From: an uncultured Rhodospirillaceae bacterium
GTDB taxonomy: Bacteria > Pseudomonadota > Alphaproteobacteria > Rhodospirillales > Magnetospirillaceae
NCBI GenBank assembly: GCA_937887565.1
Contig: CALABS010000002.1
Location: 1-23,118 of the forward strand
Direction of reading: 5' to 3'
DNA: 23,118 bases
Of the stretch, positions 22,745-23,118 are shown in pieces. Each line of letters begins with the position of its first letter. Positions within the stretch are counted from its first letter, which is position 1. The notes beneath the pieces are model-generated. The model saw only the letters and a list, made by a program, of their open reading frames with translations. It was not told the DNA's origin and ran no database searches. The translations under genes and the position numbers were made by a program.

Positions 22745-23118
22745 TGACCTGTTCCCCGAGAATGTACCCATTTTGAGGTAGAGTCCGTCCCAGCGAGGAG
22801 ACGGACAGATGAAGCGCAGCAGGTTTTCGGAGGAACAGATCATCCTCATCCTGAAGGAGCAGGAAGCCGGGGCGAAGACGGCGGATGTGTGCCGCAAGCA
22901 CGGCATTTCGGACGCCACCTTCTACAAGTGGAAGGCCAAGTACGGTGGCATGGAGGTGTCGGAGGCCAAGCGGCTGAAGGCGCTGGAGGATGAGAACACG
23001 CGGCTGAAGAAGCTGCTGGCCGAGGCCATGCTCGACAATGCCGTGCAGAAGGAGATCTCCTCAAAAAAATGTATGGTCCGCCCCGTCCCTGCAAGGGTCT
23101 TGGGCGAATGGACGGGAA
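22745..23118 (+). mobile_element. IS3-family insertion sequence, left part (cut by window edge)
   Basis: The element carries an IS3-type orfA and probably begins near TGACCTGTTCCCC at 22745, which resembles IS3-family ends (TG start, C-run). The exact terminal repeat cannot be proved because the right end is outside the window. The leader TTTTGAGGTAGAGTCCG before orfA is also typical from memory. The 45 bp between this point and the AraC remnant are unexplained. Confidence 0.7.
22809..23118 (+). CDS. IS3-family transposase OrfA (partial, runs off the window)
   Basis: The protein begins MKRSRFSEEQIILILKEQEA and continues with VCRKHGISDATFYKWKAKYGG, the HTH_Tnp_1 helix-turn-helix that binds the element ends. 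A leucine-zipper-like coil (LKALEDENTRLKKLLAEAML) follows for multimer formation with OrfB. GAGGAG lies 8 bases before the ATG. After about residue 85 the reading frame meets a run of seven A (23063-23069), the kind of slippery site at which IS3 elements shift by -1 to make OrfAB. Where the family usually stops (KKW-stop), this frame stays open (KKCMVRPVPARVLGEWTG) to the edge. The ATG at 23073 could be an OrfB start placed in frame with OrfA, or the element may carry an indel. The window ends before this can be judged. Confidence 0.88.
   Translation, partial: MKRSRFSEEQIILILKEQEAGAKTADVCRKHGISDATFYKWKAKYGGMEVSEAKRLKALEDENTRLKKLLAEAMLDNAVQKEISSKKCMVRPVPARVLGEWTG

Overview
The window is GC-rich (coding DNA with C/G-dominated third positions) and looks like an accessory island of an alphaproteobacterium, perhaps Rhodospirillales-like. 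That assignment rests only on composition and gene style. The core is a complete insecticidal-type Tc (ABC) toxin locus on the plus strand. It has a TcA pore/translocator subunit (4305-14294) and, 32 bp downstream behind a strong ribosome binding site, a single-ORF TcB-TcC fusion (14327-21673). The fusion ends in a 280-residue variable region after the conserved DPxG site, which should be the toxic cargo. Together the two genes encode all three Tc activities: injection channel, cocoon and effector.

The most unusual element is inside TcA. About nine copies, some of them half copies, of a ~70-residue module (consensus elements GTA-GG, D-AY-GM, GTGAGQ, YDGATRTATV, W-T-PD-TS-Y) are inserted between otherwise recognisable TcA blocks. 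Five lie in one cluster, where half copies and a duplicated, split host segment (LDFLF...AD/GDP...LL) suggest modules inserted in circularly permuted register. Similar modules are, from memory, typical of phage virion and tail proteins. They would decorate the TcA shell and may change receptor choice.

On the left, divergently transcribed on the minus strand, are two probably co-transcribed genes. One is a secreted, cysteine-rich protein ending in a Hint (hedgehog/intein) domain with no toxin cargo behind it (2120-3997). The other is a protein built from seven fibronectin-III-like repeats (103-2097). The ~300-bp AT-richer region between the divergent units holds plausible overlapping promoters and several TAGGG/CCCTA dyads.

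On the right, a convergent gene whose stop lies six bases beyond the toxin stop encodes a SMI1/KNR4 (SUKH)-like protein (21680-22444), a family commonly used as toxin immunity. Beyond it are the 3' end of an AraC-type regulator gene (22561-22700, broken) and the left part of an IS3-family element with its OrfA (22809 to the window edge). This edge looks rearranged by the insertion sequence.
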